A stretch of DNA of 64,000 nucleotides from Pseudobowmanella zhangzhouensis (GTDB lineage: Bacteria; Pseudomonadota; Gammaproteobacteria; Enterobacterales; Alteromonadaceae). The notes beneath the pieces were generated by a model. That model had not been told where the DNA came from, made no database searches, and worked only from the letters and a program-made list of their open reading frames with translations. The position numbers and the translations under genes are program-made. Below are positions 53,776 to 63,145 of the stretch, piece by piece (position 1 is the stretch's first letter; every line of letters begins with the position of its first letter). The DNA lies in the NCBI RefSeq assembly GCF_042662685.1, contig NZ_JBHSYO010000006.1, positions 62,001 through 126,000 of the forward strand. The letters are read 5' to 3'.

Positions 53776-54201
53776 TCAATCTTCACGGGCAAATTGCGCG
53801 ACATATTGATCATCGGCACCGGCCATGAGCTGACATTGAACAAAATTGCTGTGACTTTGTAACGCAAGACATACCCGGTGGGGTACGTTATCGCGATGCA
53901 ACTGATTGTCCACCAGCGTCCAGTTACTGTAGTCACCGGTGAGCAGTTCTTCATCCACCAGTGAATCCTTGATGCCGTTGCCATCGGCATCATGAACAGC
54001 GTTGGCGATGCTTTCTGGTTGCAGCCCGTCATATAGCATGATGAAAAAGGTAATCGCCGCATCGATTTGCCGTGCATCATTGGCATACTGCAGCGCCCGA
54101 CTTTTGGCTGCCTGATCGGCGACACTATTATCTTCCACAACAGACGGTTCACAGCCCACCAACCACAACGAATAAAACATGGCAAAAAGCACGCGATACA
54201 T
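53776..54201 (-). CDS. Hypothetical lipoprotein
   Basis: Start at ATG 54201 (AGGAG upstream). About 141 residues. Lipobox LVGC near residue 17. Contains an EF-hand-like acidic DADGNGIKDSLVDEE (about 70-84) that could bind calcium. Two later Cys (RVCLALQ; VQCQLM) may pair. Unknown. Confidence 0.68.
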   Translation of the reverse strand: MYRVLFAMFYSLWLVGCEPSVVEDNSVADQAAKSRALQYANDARQIDAAITFFIMLYDGLQPESIANAVHDADGNGIKDSLVDEELLTGDYSNWTLVDNQLHRDNVPHRVCLALQSHSNFVQCQLMAGADDQYVAQFARED

Positions 54202-54363
54202 TAACAACTCCTGCTATAGGTTTGGCATGTCAATACGACTTCTATGACGACTGGTCAGACATCTTTCTTGCGAGTATGCTGACAATCAGATAACTAAACC
54301 GTATCAAAACATAGCGTTAGCGGCGCCATCTGACCACTTTTGCGCCAGCCAAGGAGAACAATA

Positions 54364-55362
54364 ATGACTGACTATACCCGTATCCTACTCACTGCCCGCC
54401 CTGACAAACGCGGCATTGGCGATTATCTGTTTACCCGTGAGCGGGTTGCTATTCCGTCTCCAGCTGAAGGCGAGATTTTGGTAAAACAAACGCATATGTC
54501 ACTGGATCCCGCCATGCTGGGCTGGATGAGCCCGGATACCGAAAGTTATATCCCACCGGTACAACTGGGTGAAGTGATGCGATCCAGCGGTGCCGGTGAA
54601 GTCGTCGAATCAAACCATCCCAACTTCAACGTGGGCGATCGGGTAATGGGTATGATGGGCTGGACGGAATATGCCGTCAGTAATGGCAAAGGGCTGAACA
54701 AAATTCAGGACAGTATCAGTACGGAAATGGCTCTGTGTATCTTTGCATTACCCGGCCTGACCGCTACCCAGGGCTACCTGAACGTGGGCAAGCCCAAGGC
54801 AGGCGAAACCCTGGTGGTAACCGGAGCCGCCGGCTCGGTAGGCTCCATCGTCGGCCAGATGGCGAAAGCCGACGGTTTACGTGTGATTGGCGTCGTGGGT
54901 AGCGATGAAAAGGCGAAATGGATTGTGGAAGAGCTTGGGTTCGATGGCGCAATCAATTATAAATCAGATGATTTGGCCGACAAGCTTGCTGCTCTCACCC
55001 CGGATAAGATCGATATTTTCTTTGAAAATACTGGCGGCCCAATACAGCAACTGATTTATCAACGCATGAATACCCATGGCCGAATTGTTGTGTGCGGCAT
55101 GATTGCCGATTATCTGTCGGCTACGCCAGCCCCCGGGCCAAACTGGATCAATATGATCAAAAAACGCCTGACCATCCAGGGCTTTGCGATGCCGGATCAC
55201 TTTCACGAAGTACCCAAATTACTCGGCCAACTCACGCCCTATGTGATGCAAGGTAAAATCAAATATCGCGCGCATACCATCGAGGGCCTCGACCAGGCCG
55301 TTAATGGTTTGCAGATGTTATTCAATGGCGACAACCAGGGTAAAATGCTGGTCAAGTTGTAA
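54364..55362 (+). CDS. NADPH-dependent medium-chain reductase (CurA/YncB type)
   Basis: Start at ATG 54364, with AAGGAG 9 nt upstream; about 332 residues. Zinc-free MDR (leukotriene B4 dehydrogenase/curcumin reductase) branch: MSLDPAMLGWM (about 45), GRTAG-type region VVTGAAGSVGSIVGQMAKADGLRVIGVVGS (in blocks, about 153-180), FENTGGPIQQ (about 222). It reduces alkenals or enones with NADPH. Resembles E. coli CurA (YncB), but the substrate is not proven. Single gene. Confidence 0.9.
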   Translation: MTDYTRILLTARPDKRGIGDYLFTRERVAIPSPAEGEILVKQTHMSLDPAMLGWMSPDTESYIPPVQLGEVMRSSGAGEVVESNHPNFNVGDRVMGMMGWTEYAVSNGKGLNKIQDSISTEMALCIFALPGLTATQGYLNVGKPKAGETLVVTGAAGSVGSIVGQMAKADGLRVIGVVGSDEKAKWIVEELGFDGAINYKSDDLADKLAALTPDKIDIFFENTGGPIQQLIYQRMNTHGRIVVCGMIADYLSATPAPGPNWINMIKKRLTIQGFAMPDHFHEVPKLLGQLTPYVMQGKIKYRAHTIEGLDQAVNGLQMLFNGDNQGKMLVKL

Positions 55363-55376
55363 GCAGGCTTGGGCTT

Positions 55377-56036
55377 TCAGGCCAGGTGACCCACCTTGAC
55401 ATAAATCAGCGCGCCATCTTCCCGGGTAAAGGGATGGTGCGCTGACATGTGCGGGCTGCGTATCCAGCTTCCGGCCGGGTATGCACCATGCTCATCATAG
55501 AAAGTGCCCTCTAGCACTAAAATTTCTTCACCGCCCCAGTGTTGATGGGGTTTAAATAGTGTGTCGGGAGCCCAGCACACCAGCGCCACATGCTCACCAC
55601 CAAACTGGTGTAAGCCCAACACAGTTAATCCTTCGACGAGCCCCTGAGCCCAGCTGGCGCTACGGGTATTGATAACACATTGCCGGCTATCCTCTGCACT
55701 GAACTGATGCAGTTTGACAAATATCAGGGCGCCCTGTGACCCGACTCGTGGGGTATGGCTGGAGCCAATCGGATTACGAATATAGGTACCGGCCGGATAC
55801 AGGCCATGTTCATCGCCAAATTCCCCCTCCAGCACCAATATCTCTTCACCGCCTGCATGCTGATGAGCAGGAAATACACTGTTCGGCGCATAGCGCACTA
55901 AAGATGTGGCGCGGGCAACTTCATCGCCGATGCGATCTAACATCATGCGCTCGACCCCTGCCACTGGCGAAGGCACCCACTCATAGTCGCTCGGCACTAC
56001 CACTTCTCGTTTGGCAAAATCTGCTCGTAATCGCAT
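55377..56036 (-). CDS. ChrR-like double-cupin protein
   Basis: 219 residues built from two similar cupin halves: PAHQHAGGEEILVLEGEFGDEHG with YPAGTYIRNPIGSSHTP, and KPHQHWGGEEILVLEGTFYDEHG with YPAGSWIRSPHMSAHHP. Each has the metal-binding HxH...E...H set. Resembles the cupin domain of the anti-sigma factor ChrR but lacks its N-terminal zinc helix domain, so it is not a ChrR anti-sigma factor. Internal duplication is obvious. Function unknown. Confidence 0.83.
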   Translation of the reverse strand: MRLRADFAKREVVVPSDYEWVPSPVAGVERMMLDRIGDEVARATSLVRYAPNSVFPAHQHAGGEEILVLEGEFGDEHGLYPAGTYIRNPIGSSHTPRVGSQGALIFVKLHQFSAEDSRQCVINTRSASWAQGLVEGLTVLGLHQFGGEHVALVCWAPDTLFKPHQHWGGEEILVLEGTFYDEHGAYPAGSWIRSPHMSAHHPFTREDGALIYVKVGHLA

Positions 56037-56164
56037 TGTTCCTCCTGCTAGGGCGAGCTATTACGTGAATCAATGGTGAACGGATCGCTGGAATTCGCAA
56101 AACTCTTTGGCGTAACCAACACAATTTAGTATCGTGACGCAAAATTCCCGGATTCCGAATAATT

Positions 56165-56791
56165 ATGACACGACACCTGCTCCTACTAGTGCTTGGCCTT
56201 CTCACCTTGTCTGGATGCGCCAGCATGAATAAAGATGAATGCCTCAGCGCCGATTGGTATCTGATTGGTTATGAAGATGGAGCGGCCGGCCGCAACCCGC
56301 AACAAATTGGCGATTACCGAAAAGACTGCGCGGAATACAGCGTGACACCGGATTTAACCCGTTATCAACAGGGTCATAATGAAGGCTCGCAGAAGTATTG
56401 TACCGCGCGAAATGGCTTTGAAGTGGGACGCCAGGGGCAAAACTATCAGGGCAATTGTCCAGCCAATCTGGAACAGACCTTTTTACGTGGCCACCGGGAT
56501 GGCAAAGATCTTCATACTCTGCAAATTGCCGCCAAACAGGCCGCCAATGAATTCGAACAGCAACAACGGCAACTCGCCCAGCTGACTGATTTGTTGGAAA
56601 GCAAAAAAGAACAACTCATTGCCGATGGTTACACCCGAGATGAACGCGCGGCGATCCGTCAGGAAATTGAAGACATCGGCCTGCAATTTGCAGATCTGGC
56701 AGAGCAAACCGAAGCCTTGCAGGCACGCATGGAAGAAACAGAACTGAACTATCAGCGTCGCCTGGAGCTGCTCAAAGCCCGCTACTGGTAA
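56165..56791 (+). CDS. DUF2799 lipoprotein with C-terminal coiled coil
   Basis: 208 residues. Lipobox LSGC (Cys18). DUF2799 body with CLSADWYLIGYEDGAAG, YQQGHNEGSQKYCTARNGFEVGRQGQNYQGNCP (in blocks). From about residue 120 to the end is one long coiled coil (FEQQQRQLAQLTDLLESKKEQ; LAEQTEALQARMEETEL). Envelope protein, function unknown. Confidence 0.85.
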   Translation: MTRHLLLLVLGLLTLSGCASMNKDECLSADWYLIGYEDGAAGRNPQQIGDYRKDCAEYSVTPDLTRYQQGHNEGSQKYCTARNGFEVGRQGQNYQGNCPANLEQTFLRGHRDGKDLHTLQIAAKQAANEFEQQQRQLAQLTDLLESKKEQLIADGYTRDERAAIRQEIEDIGLQFADLAEQTEALQARMEETELNYQRRLELLKARYW

Positions 56792-56860
56792 GCCCGCTTT
56801 ACCCTGCCGGGCGTCTGTAGATATACTGCCGCCCGTCCAGTGCGTTTACGGAGCCACAAG

Positions 56861-57184
56861 ATGTTGGACTTGCTTGGTCAACTGACTCAATTTCTCTCTG
56901 CTTACTTCAAAGACATGAGCCTGATGCTCACCGCTACGATTTTAGTGGTGTACGGTGACCTGATTAACAGCCATGTGAAGCGGGCCATTTCACCTTATCA
57001 CTTTATCGTGCGTTGCATTGTATTCGTATTGTTATGCGCATTCGGCTACGGCGCCATGACCCTATACGCCGCACCGTTCGTACTCTACGTAATCAAATAT
57101 CTGCCATGGCACTATCAGGGTCTGGGGTTTCTGCTCAGCTTTGTGTTAATCGGATTTCTGGCAGAACGTCGCAGATATATGTAA
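56861..57184 (+). CDS. DUF3392 family membrane protein
   Basis: 107 residues from ATG 56861 (GGAG 8 nt upstream). Three helices. The pattern MSLMLTATILVVYGDLINSHVKRAI and HFIVRCIVFVLLCAFGYG is DUF3392, gammaproteobacterial small membrane proteins with no known role. Ends FLAERRRYM. Confidence 0.82.
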   Translation: MLDLLGQLTQFLSAYFKDMSLMLTATILVVYGDLINSHVKRAISPYHFIVRCIVFVLLCAFGYGAMTLYAAPFVLYVIKYLPWHYQGLGFLLSFVLIGFLAERRRYM

Positions 57185-57298
57185 CGCCAGTCGCTGCCAC
57201 ACACTTAGTCACTGATTTTTAATTCAAATTTAGCGTCTGCGAAGTAGTCTGGTCTATGCTCAAACATGCCGTGATTATGTTTGATAAGAGCAAGTTCT

Positions 57299-59281
57299 AT
57301 GAAGCCAGCTATGTTAATCCGCACCAAAGCCCTGTACCTCGGGGGGGGCCTGCTGCTCACAGCAATTATTGTGATCTACAGTGTCATGCAATTGCTCGCA
57401 TTGCCCATCATCCAGCATGAGATGGAAATCGAAACCCAGTTACGGGTCAACAGCAGTGCCAATGAATTAAAGGTCGCACTGGCTCGTGGCGAAGCGGTCA
57501 CCCAAGCACTTGCCGCCTTAGCTGAGCAAGCCTCTTCAAATAAAGCCCTTTTGGTGGAGCAAGCACCAGGCATCATCAACCAATTTGGTAACCAGGATAT
57601 TGCTGGCGGCGGTTTGTGGCCGGAGCCCGGTGCCCTGAGCCCCTCTGTGCAGCGAGACTCGCTATTTTGGGCACGTGGCAATACGGGCCAATTGGAAATG
57701 TTACAGGATTACAACGACCCTGCCGGCAGCGGGTACCATAATGAGCCCTGGTACACGGTTGGCAAACAACTGAAGACGGGTCAGTGTGGTTGGTCGGATG
57801 CCTATGAAGACCCCAGCAGTGGCGTTGCGATGGTGACCTGTACCGTACCAATAAAAGCCAATGGCACCTTCTGGGGCGTGGCCACCATCGACTTGAAATT
57901 ATCAGGCCTGGCAGCACTGTTCGCGCGTCAGAATCAGGAATCTCAGGGCTATAGTTTTGCGCTGGGTGCTAATAATCAAATCATCAGCTTTCCGGCTATT
58001 CGTAAAAGCAGACTGGATATGCAGATGCTCAGTGACGCAGTACAACAAGACTCAAGCCTTTCGCCATTAGCCAGCGCCATCAGCAGTGGTGCCCCGCTGA
58101 GTTATTTACCCTCTGGCGTGGTAGATGGCGAAGAAAGCCTACTCACCCTGCTCAATTTACCTGACTACGGCATGAAAATGGGCATGGTACTGCCACTGAG
58201 TGTAATGCAAAGCCCGGTAAATAAACTCAGCCTGAGTCTATATCTGACCTTGCTGCCGCTGCTGGTCGTATTTGGCGTAATACTGGTGTTGTATAGCCGC
58301 AAACTGATGGATTGGATTGACGAAACTACCAGTCAGATTAAACGCCTGATCAGTGGCGGGTCCTCTGCCACACTAACAATCGAACGGTTGGATGAAATTG
58401 GCTTACTGAAGCAAGCGGTAAATGACTATGGCGAACATTTGAATGGTATCTTGCGCCAAATCGCATCGGAAGCAAAAGAATCGAAATCCAGCGCAGAGAA
58501 ACTTAGCCAGCTGGCTAATGTGCTGAAAAAGCGTGCCGAGGGCCAGCTTAATGAAAACAATATGCTTGCCGCAGCGATAAATCAGATGGCCAGCAGCGCC
58601 ACTGAGGTCGCCAATAACACCCGCAGTACCTCGGGCACGGTGGACGAGTCGCAGCAATTAGTGCAACGGCGTATGGGGGATGTGGAAGCGAATAACGCGG
58701 CCAGCCGTGAATTGGCAGGCGTGTTGCAGCAAACCGCCGATATCATCACCCGTTTATCTGAAGACTCGCAGCAGATGGGCGCCATATTAGACGTGATAAA
58801 GAGTATTTCCGAACAAACCAACTTACTGGCACTCAATGCAGCTATCGAAGCCGCGCGTGCCGGTGAACAAGGTCGTGGTTTCGCGGTGGTGGCAGATGAA
58901 GTACGCACTCTCGCTGGCCGCTCACAATCGTCCGCCAATGAGATTGAAAATATGATCGCGCAACTGCAAAACTCCGCGAAACGTGGTGTGGAAATTATCA
59001 ATAATTCACAAAACCTTTCCGAGCAATCGCTGGAGCGTTCCGACAAAGTCATTGCCGGATTTCGCGAAATTGTTGCTGCGTTTAGCGGTATTGCCGATCG
59101 CACCTCACAAATTGCGGTGGCGGCCAGTGAACAGGCCACGGTGGCCAGTGAGATCCATAAGCTAGCCGAGGGAATTCGGGAGAGTAATGAGCTTAACTCA
59201 GAAGATGCCAATACCCTGTCGAATATGAGTGGCCATTCCGCCAAACTATCGCAGCGACTGTACGATCTCAGCCATCCCTAG
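57299..59281 (+). CDS. Methyl-accepting chemotaxis protein with dCache sensor
   Basis: About 660 residues. TM1 (ALYLGGGLLLTAIIVIYSVM), a large periplasmic Cache-type sensor (about 35-310; WARGNTGQLEMLQDYNDP, YHNEPWYTVGKQL, GCWSD-like, GVATIDLKLS), TM2 (LYLTLLPLLVVFGVILVLY), a HAMP-like linker, then the signalling domain with tip SISEQTNLLALNAAIEAARAGEQGRGFAVVADEVRTLAGRS (in blocks). No C-terminal CheR/CheB pentapeptide. Cache receptors usually bind amino or organic acids. No che genes adjacent. Confidence 0.92.
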   Translation: MKPAMLIRTKALYLGGGLLLTAIIVIYSVMQLLALPIIQHEMEIETQLRVNSSANELKVALARGEAVTQALAALAEQASSNKALLVEQAPGIINQFGNQDIAGGGLWPEPGALSPSVQRDSLFWARGNTGQLEMLQDYNDPAGSGYHNEPWYTVGKQLKTGQCGWSDAYEDPSSGVAMVTCTVPIKANGTFWGVATIDLKLSGLAALFARQNQESQGYSFALGANNQIISFPAIRKSRLDMQMLSDAVQQDSSLSPLASAISSGAPLSYLPSGVVDGEESLLTLLNLPDYGMKMGMVLPLSVMQSPVNKLSLSLYLTLLPLLVVFGVILVLYSRKLMDWIDETTSQIKRLISGGSSATLTIERLDEIGLLKQAVNDYGEHLNGILRQIASEAKESKSSAEKLSQLANVLKKRAEGQLNENNMLAAAINQMASSATEVANNTRSTSGTVDESQQLVQRRMGDVEANNAASRELAGVLQQTADIITRLSEDSQQMGAILDVIKSISEQTNLLALNAAIEAARAGEQGRGFAVVADEVRTLAGRSQSSANEIENMIAQLQNSAKRGVEIINNSQNLSEQSLERSDKVIAGFREIVAAFSGIADRTSQIAVAASEQATVASEIHKLAEGIRESNELNSEDANTLSNMSGHSAKLSQRLYDLSHP

Positions 59282-59295
59282 AATACATGGCAAAC

Positions 59296-59850
59296 TTACG
59301 ATAATAGCGGAGTCAGCAAGGCGCTGACTTTCGCTATTTTCTCATTGTTGAGTTGGCGATAATCCAGATACGGACACACCAATAGATGCTGCGCCGCATC
59401 CAGTGCTAACTCTCCATTTAGCCAAACAAGCTGACTATGCAATTGATTGTCGTCTATCAGGGCTCTGGCGTGCTGCCGACCGGCAATAATATGGATAACC
59501 GGGCGACCTTCGTTATCAGTTAACCGAGTTAAATCGGGCGGGCTGAATAACAAAGCGCAACAAGACCCTGACTGCAATAAACAGTTATCACGCCAGTCCT
59601 GCCATCGGTGATATTCATCGCGCACAATGGGGAATGTAGGGGGTAAAGCGAACACCAGCTTGCTGTATACATTAAATACCTTGCGCCAACCGTTACCACA
59701 TTGCTGGCCAATTGCCTGTACCTGCCCCGCCACCAGCGGCTGGATGGTATGCAGTGCAATTATCTCTGGGATTGGCGGAGGATTCGCCACATAGATTCTT
59801 AGCCGAGCATCAAAGTCGCCCAAGCCAATTTGTAAGCTTTTGCCTGTCAT
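59296..59850 (-). CDS. DUF6942 family protein
   Basis: 184 residues from the ATG at 59850. The run GLGDFDARLRIYVANPPPIPE, CGNGWRKVFNVYSKLVFALP, LLQSGSCCALLFSPP and CPYLDYRQLNNEKI fits DUF6942 as I remember it. Function unknown. Position and size might suggest UbiC, but UbiC motifs are absent. A 15-bp hairpin (59303-59338) in its last codons could terminate the convergent chemotaxis gene. Confidence 0.72.
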   Translation of the reverse strand: MTGKSLQIGLGDFDARLRIYVANPPPIPEIIALHTIQPLVAGQVQAIGQQCGNGWRKVFNVYSKLVFALPPTFPIVRDEYHRWQDWRDNCLLQSGSCCALLFSPPDLTRLTDNEGRPVIHIIAGRQHARALIDDNQLHSQLVWLNGELALDAAQHLLVCPYLDYRQLNNEKIAKVSALLTPLLS

Positions 59851-59935
59851 CACTACCAGGTACTAGTTGTTAAACCGAGGCCAAGTGTACCAAGTCACAG
59901 GGCAGAAAAAAGTGGACTGTTGTCCGCCTTGATCA

Positions 59936-60178
59936 TTACAGGTTGATGCATCCCCCGCCCACCGGGCACCAGGACTTACCACCGAGTTCCTTACATTCTT
60001 CCTGAGTGGAGGAATTTTTCTTCAATACGCCCACACCACCTTTCATCGACCAGCATTGGCCGGAGTCAGCATCAGCCATGCCATTCATCCCGCCAGCACA
60101 GGCTGCGAGCATCAAGCTGAATCCCCCAATCACTGCGGTTCTGATAATTGCTGTTCGACGTTGTTTCCTGATTAACAT
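59936..60178 (-). CDS. Small lipoprotein with C-terminal Cys motif
   Basis: 80 residues from ATG 60178 (GAGGA 8 nt upstream). Arg-rich N-terminus then helix and lipobox LAAC. The tail ECKELGGKSWCPVGGGCINL has three Cys, plus one in GQCWSMKGGV. Unknown family. Confidence 0.68.
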   Translation of the reverse strand: MLIRKQRRTAIIRTAVIGGFSLMLAACAGGMNGMADADSGQCWSMKGGVGVLKKNSSTQEECKELGGKSWCPVGGGCINL

Positions 60179-60292
60179 TGGATTGTCCTCATTCGATATT
60201 TGCAAAGCATCGCTCGCGGGGACATGGGTCCGGGACATCCGGGCGACCTGGCTAAGTATAGTTGGGCAGGTAATCAGACGGGTTAAAAACGA

Positions 60293-60318
60293 AAAAACGA
60301 GCCAGCGGCTCGTTTTAA
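60293..60318 (-). terminator. Terminator of yebG
   Basis: Minus strand: AAACGAGCC, loop GCT, GGCTCGTTT, then TTTTCG. Confidence 0.9.
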
Positions 60319-60338
60319 CAACATGCGGAATTCAGGAA

Positions 60339-60629
60339 TCAGGCCTGCTTCTTTTCCAGCTTAACGACCTCGGCTGATTCTTCCTCTAGCAGGTCGGCAG
60401 CTGGGGTACCTTTAAACAGTTTGCCAACCGAGTCCTTATTCTTGGCCAGCAGAATAGACAATTCTTCCATCACAGACTCTTCCAACCGAATACCTTTCGC
60501 TTCGATATATTCTGCGACGTTATCCGCAACATCGAGCATTTTATCGTACAGATCGGCTTCTTTTTTGTCCGTTGTGACCATTTTTTCGACCCCTTTATGC
60601 TCCACCACATAGCGCACAATAATTGCCAT
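60339..60629 (-). CDS. yebG: SOS-induced YebG family protein
   Basis: Start at ATG 60629 with AGGAG 6 nt upstream; 96 residues, the E. coli length. MAIIVRYVVEHKGVEKMVTTDKKEADLYDKMLDVADNV (in blocks) follows E. coli YebG closely (KKEAD.YDKMLD.AD). DNA-damage-inducible; biochemical role not known. The near-consensus LexA box at 60673-60692 agrees. Confidence 0.93.
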   Translation of the reverse strand: MAIIVRYVVEHKGVEKMVTTDKKEADLYDKMLDVADNVAEYIEAKGIRLEESVMEELSILLAKNKDSVGKLFKGTPAADLLEEESAEVVKLEKKQA

Positions 60630-60672
60630 TTCATTCTCCTGTTGGATAAATACCGGTGCAGCATAACACAAA

Positions 60673-60692
60673 TACTGTAAATATAAACAGTA
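60673..60692. promoter_or_regulatory. LexA (SOS) box of yebG
   Basis: TACTGTAAATATAAACAGTA differs little from the consensus palindrome; CTG-N10-CAG exact. About 44 bp before the yebG ATG. Confidence 0.9.
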
Positions 60693-60747
60693 TAATTAAG
60701 TCATTCAAAATGGATAATCGGTTAAGGCATGGCAGAACATGTAAACG

Positions 60748-60775
60748 TAAAAAAGCGGTAACTGGGTTACCGCCA
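60748..60775 (-). terminator. Terminator of the alpha/beta hydrolase gene
   Basis: Minus strand: GGCGGTAAC, loop CCA, GTTACCGC, TTTTTT; about 20 bp after the stop. Confidence 0.9.
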
Positions 60776-60794
60776 AATCATACGTTCACCTTTC

Positions 60795-61760
60795 TTATTT
60801 GTGCTTTTGTAAGAAGGCAATCAAACCGCCGGCATAGTTATCTGCATCGTCCCACATCGCCATATGACTGCCATTGGGGCACAGTAAATACTCACCGTTT
60901 GGTAGCGCCGAGGCCATCGATTCCATATAAGCGGGTTCCATCGTGTCATGGGTTGCCGCGATGACTAAGGTGGGCACTGTGATGGTTTTTAGCTCCTCAA
61001 AACGCTGCCAGTTTTCTAACTTGCCACTGGCACCCAGTTCGCTGGGACCCTGCAGTGGTATGTAGATTGAATTGTTAATCTTACTAAACGCGCGGTTAAC
61101 TGCATCAGGCCACTGCTCGGCCGGCATACGTAACACATGTTTTTCATAATGGTTAGGAACTAGCAGCTCCATATATCTGGGGTTTGCGAAATCCCCTGCC
61201 GCTTCGATGGCTTGTAGCTCCGCTAACACAGCAGGATCGATTGTGGTTTTCAGCACCTGATCGGCGTAGCGATTATATTCAGGCACACTGGCCATCATGT
61301 TAGAAATGATTAAGCCTTTCAGGTGTTGCTGATGTTGCAAGGCATATTCGATGGCAAGAATGCCGCCCCACGAATGCCCCAGCAAAAAGAAGTTGTCTTT
61401 GTTCAAGCCCAGCGCTTGCCTGACTTGCTCCACTTCATCAACAAAACGCGGGATTTCCCATAATGCCGGCTCATCTGGCTGATCACTGAAGGCCGATCCC
61501 AGCTGGTCGTAGTAATAGTATTCGATGTCTTGTGCGGGCAGATATTGATCGAGAATTTCGAAATACTCATGGGTAGCGCCCGGCCCGCCATGCAATAACA
61601 GCAATTTAATTTTGGGATTATCTCCCACTTTACGGGTGTAAACCTCAAATGTGCCTTTGGGCGTCTGCACAGGGATCATTTTTACATCGCCACCTGCCAG
61701 AGTGGTGTTGCTGGTTAACAGAGCGAGTGTAGCAATCAGTAATGCAAACCATGATTTCAT
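60795..61760 (-). CDS. Proline-iminopeptidase-like alpha/beta hydrolase, exported
   Basis: 321 residues with a signal peptide (MKSWFALLIATLALLTSNTTLA). S33-type landmarks: LLLLHGGPGATHEYF (oxyanion, about 53-67), GHSWGG nucleophile elbow (about 128-133), late Asp in AATHDTMEP (about 270) and His in CPNGSHMAMWDD (about 299). Family members cleave N-terminal proline or act on lactones and esters. Export is unusual for cytosolic Pip enzymes but seen in this branch. Single gene. Confidence 0.88.
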   Translation of the reverse strand: MKSWFALLIATLALLTSNTTLAGGDVKMIPVQTPKGTFEVYTRKVGDNPKIKLLLLHGGPGATHEYFEILDQYLPAQDIEYYYYDQLGSAFSDQPDEPALWEIPRFVDEVEQVRQALGLNKDNFFLLGHSWGGILAIEYALQHQQHLKGLIISNMMASVPEYNRYADQVLKTTIDPAVLAELQAIEAAGDFANPRYMELLVPNHYEKHVLRMPAEQWPDAVNRAFSKINNSIYIPLQGPSELGASGKLENWQRFEELKTITVPTLVIAATHDTMEPAYMESMASALPNGEYLLCPNGSHMAMWDDADNYAGGLIAFLQKHK

Positions 61761-61831
61761 TAGGGCTATTCCATCATCAGAGAAGTCAGCAGCAAAGCAC
61801 AGGACTTAATGCCGGTCAATAAACAGCCAAA

Positions 61832-62284
61832 TCACTCCACTTCGACATAGTTGTCAAACTCACACATCGCCGGCTCGGCAGTGGATAAACGATCTATCTC
61901 AGCGCGACTGACTTTGACGCAGCCGCTGGTAATATCAATCCATTCTTTTTGTACAAAACTGAATTCCCCATATTCAGGAGAATACAATTGGTACTGGGTG
62001 GCATCATCATCGCCTTCCGCTATAGCGGTAAACAAACCACCAAACAGTAATCCGACTAAACCACCCGCAATCATATCTTCAGAATTGCCATCTAATTCAT
62101 CCAGAAAACCACTGACACCGCCAATCAGCATGCCCGTTTTAACATGCGATGCCAGCTTGACGGGTTCAGCATTGACTACCTGCGCGTAGAACTGCTGGAT
62201 AATTTGATTCTGACTGGCACGATCCACACCCTGGGTCGCACAGCCATTGAGTAACAGAAGTAAAGCGGGCCAAATTCGCATCAT
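61832..62284 (-). CDS. SlyB-like glycine-zipper lipoprotein
   Basis: 150 residues. Lipobox LNGC (Cys15). The N-terminal VVNAEPVKLASHVKTG resembles the SlyB/YmgG group and is followed by a Gly-rich segment with alternating Gly (MLIGGVSGFLDEL; DMIAGGLVGLLFGGLF). Probably an outer-membrane lipoprotein. Two close ATGs (62284, 62281) are equally possible starts. Confidence 0.75.
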   Translation of the reverse strand: MMRIWPALLLLLNGCATQGVDRASQNQIIQQFYAQVVNAEPVKLASHVKTGMLIGGVSGFLDELDGNSEDMIAGGLVGLLFGGLFTAIAEGDDDATQYQLYSPEYGEFSFVQKEWIDITSGCVKVSRAEIDRLSTAEPAMCEFDNYVEVE

Positions 62285-62464
62285 GTTTTCCTTCTCTTGT
62301 AAGGTAAGTTTGATACCGACAACGTCGGATTACAGATGGAAGTATGAATGCGAGGCAGAGTCTAATCTGTAGCGTTTTGTGTAAATGTGTAGCGTAGTTG
62401 CATGCGGGCCAACATCAGGTATGCAAGGCCGCGCACGCAGTTACGATTTCGAAACGTAACGTTC

Positions 62465-62950
62465 TTATCTGGTCGATTGGCGTTGTAGAAACGCTAACGC
62501 CTCATCGTTTAAACAACGATTAGATAAATAGGTTCTACCAGCCTGACTGTGCAAAAGCCAACCGGCCTCGGTAGATTCAATTCGATTTAGCTCATCCCAG
62601 CGAAGCTGATTGTTAACGTAAGCAGACTGCCAATAAATGCCGGATTCATCCATTTTCAGTTCTACCGGGCTGTTCGCACTGCGGCTTAATAACTGCCGCC
62701 ACAGCCACCAGGCCTTGCGAAACTTTACACTCAATGCCTCAACGGCACCAAGGCAGATAATAAACCAGGCCAGATAGCCACTAACGGGCGTCCCGTATAG
62801 TAAAACCACGCCAAACAGCGCGATTAATATCGCCTTTGTATAAGGTTTAACCCCTTCTATTGGCGGCACCGAGGCATCAAACGTTTCACTGAAATGGCTT
62901 TTATCCAATACAAACGTGGTCGAATAGTGAAATGGCACTGTCATTTGCAT
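62465..62950 (-). CDS. YcxB-like membrane protein
   Basis: 161 residues. Beta-rich N-terminus (FHYSTTFVLDKSHF), two helices (AILIALFGVVLLYG, AWFIICLGAVEALS), then LKMDESGIYWQSAYVNNQLRWDELNRIESTEAGWLLHSQAGRTYLSNRCL (in blocks), the pattern of the YcxB-like C-terminal domain. Function unknown. Confidence 0.72.
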   Translation of the reverse strand: MQMTVPFHYSTTFVLDKSHFSETFDASVPPIEGVKPYTKAILIALFGVVLLYGTPVSGYLAWFIICLGAVEALSVKFRKAWWLWRQLLSRSANSPVELKMDESGIYWQSAYVNNQLRWDELNRIESTEAGWLLHSQAGRTYLSNRCLNDEALAFLQRQSTR

Positions 62951-63145
62951 ATCTGTATAACGAAAAAAGACATTCTACCTCACCTCAAAGCTTTGATAAA
63001 AACAAGTCGCCCTGTCTCTGTGCATATGCTCAGTCAATACGCTGAAATGAGCGGGAACACGACCAGTTGTTGCCACATATCATGACATTTACCCGCGAAT
63101 TCCCAATAATGGGTTACCACTTAGGGAATTATCGAGAGCAAAATA

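Noticed and set aside
55377..56036. Anti-sigma factor ChrR
   Set aside because: The N-terminal zinc-binding helix domain is missing and no ECF sigma gene is adjacent; only the cupin halves match.
57185..57298. FliA (sigma-28) promoter before the chemotaxis receptor
   Set aside because: TCAAA and GCCG occur, but only a few bases apart, not at the 14-15 bp spacing required.
59296..59850. Chorismate pyruvate-lyase (UbiC) by size
   Set aside because: No UbiC motifs; the sequence fits DUF6942 better.
59936..60178. Twin-arginine signal in RKQRRTAIIR
   Set aside because: The spacing of Arg and the lipobox indicate an ordinary Sec lipoprotein; no SRRxFLK pattern.
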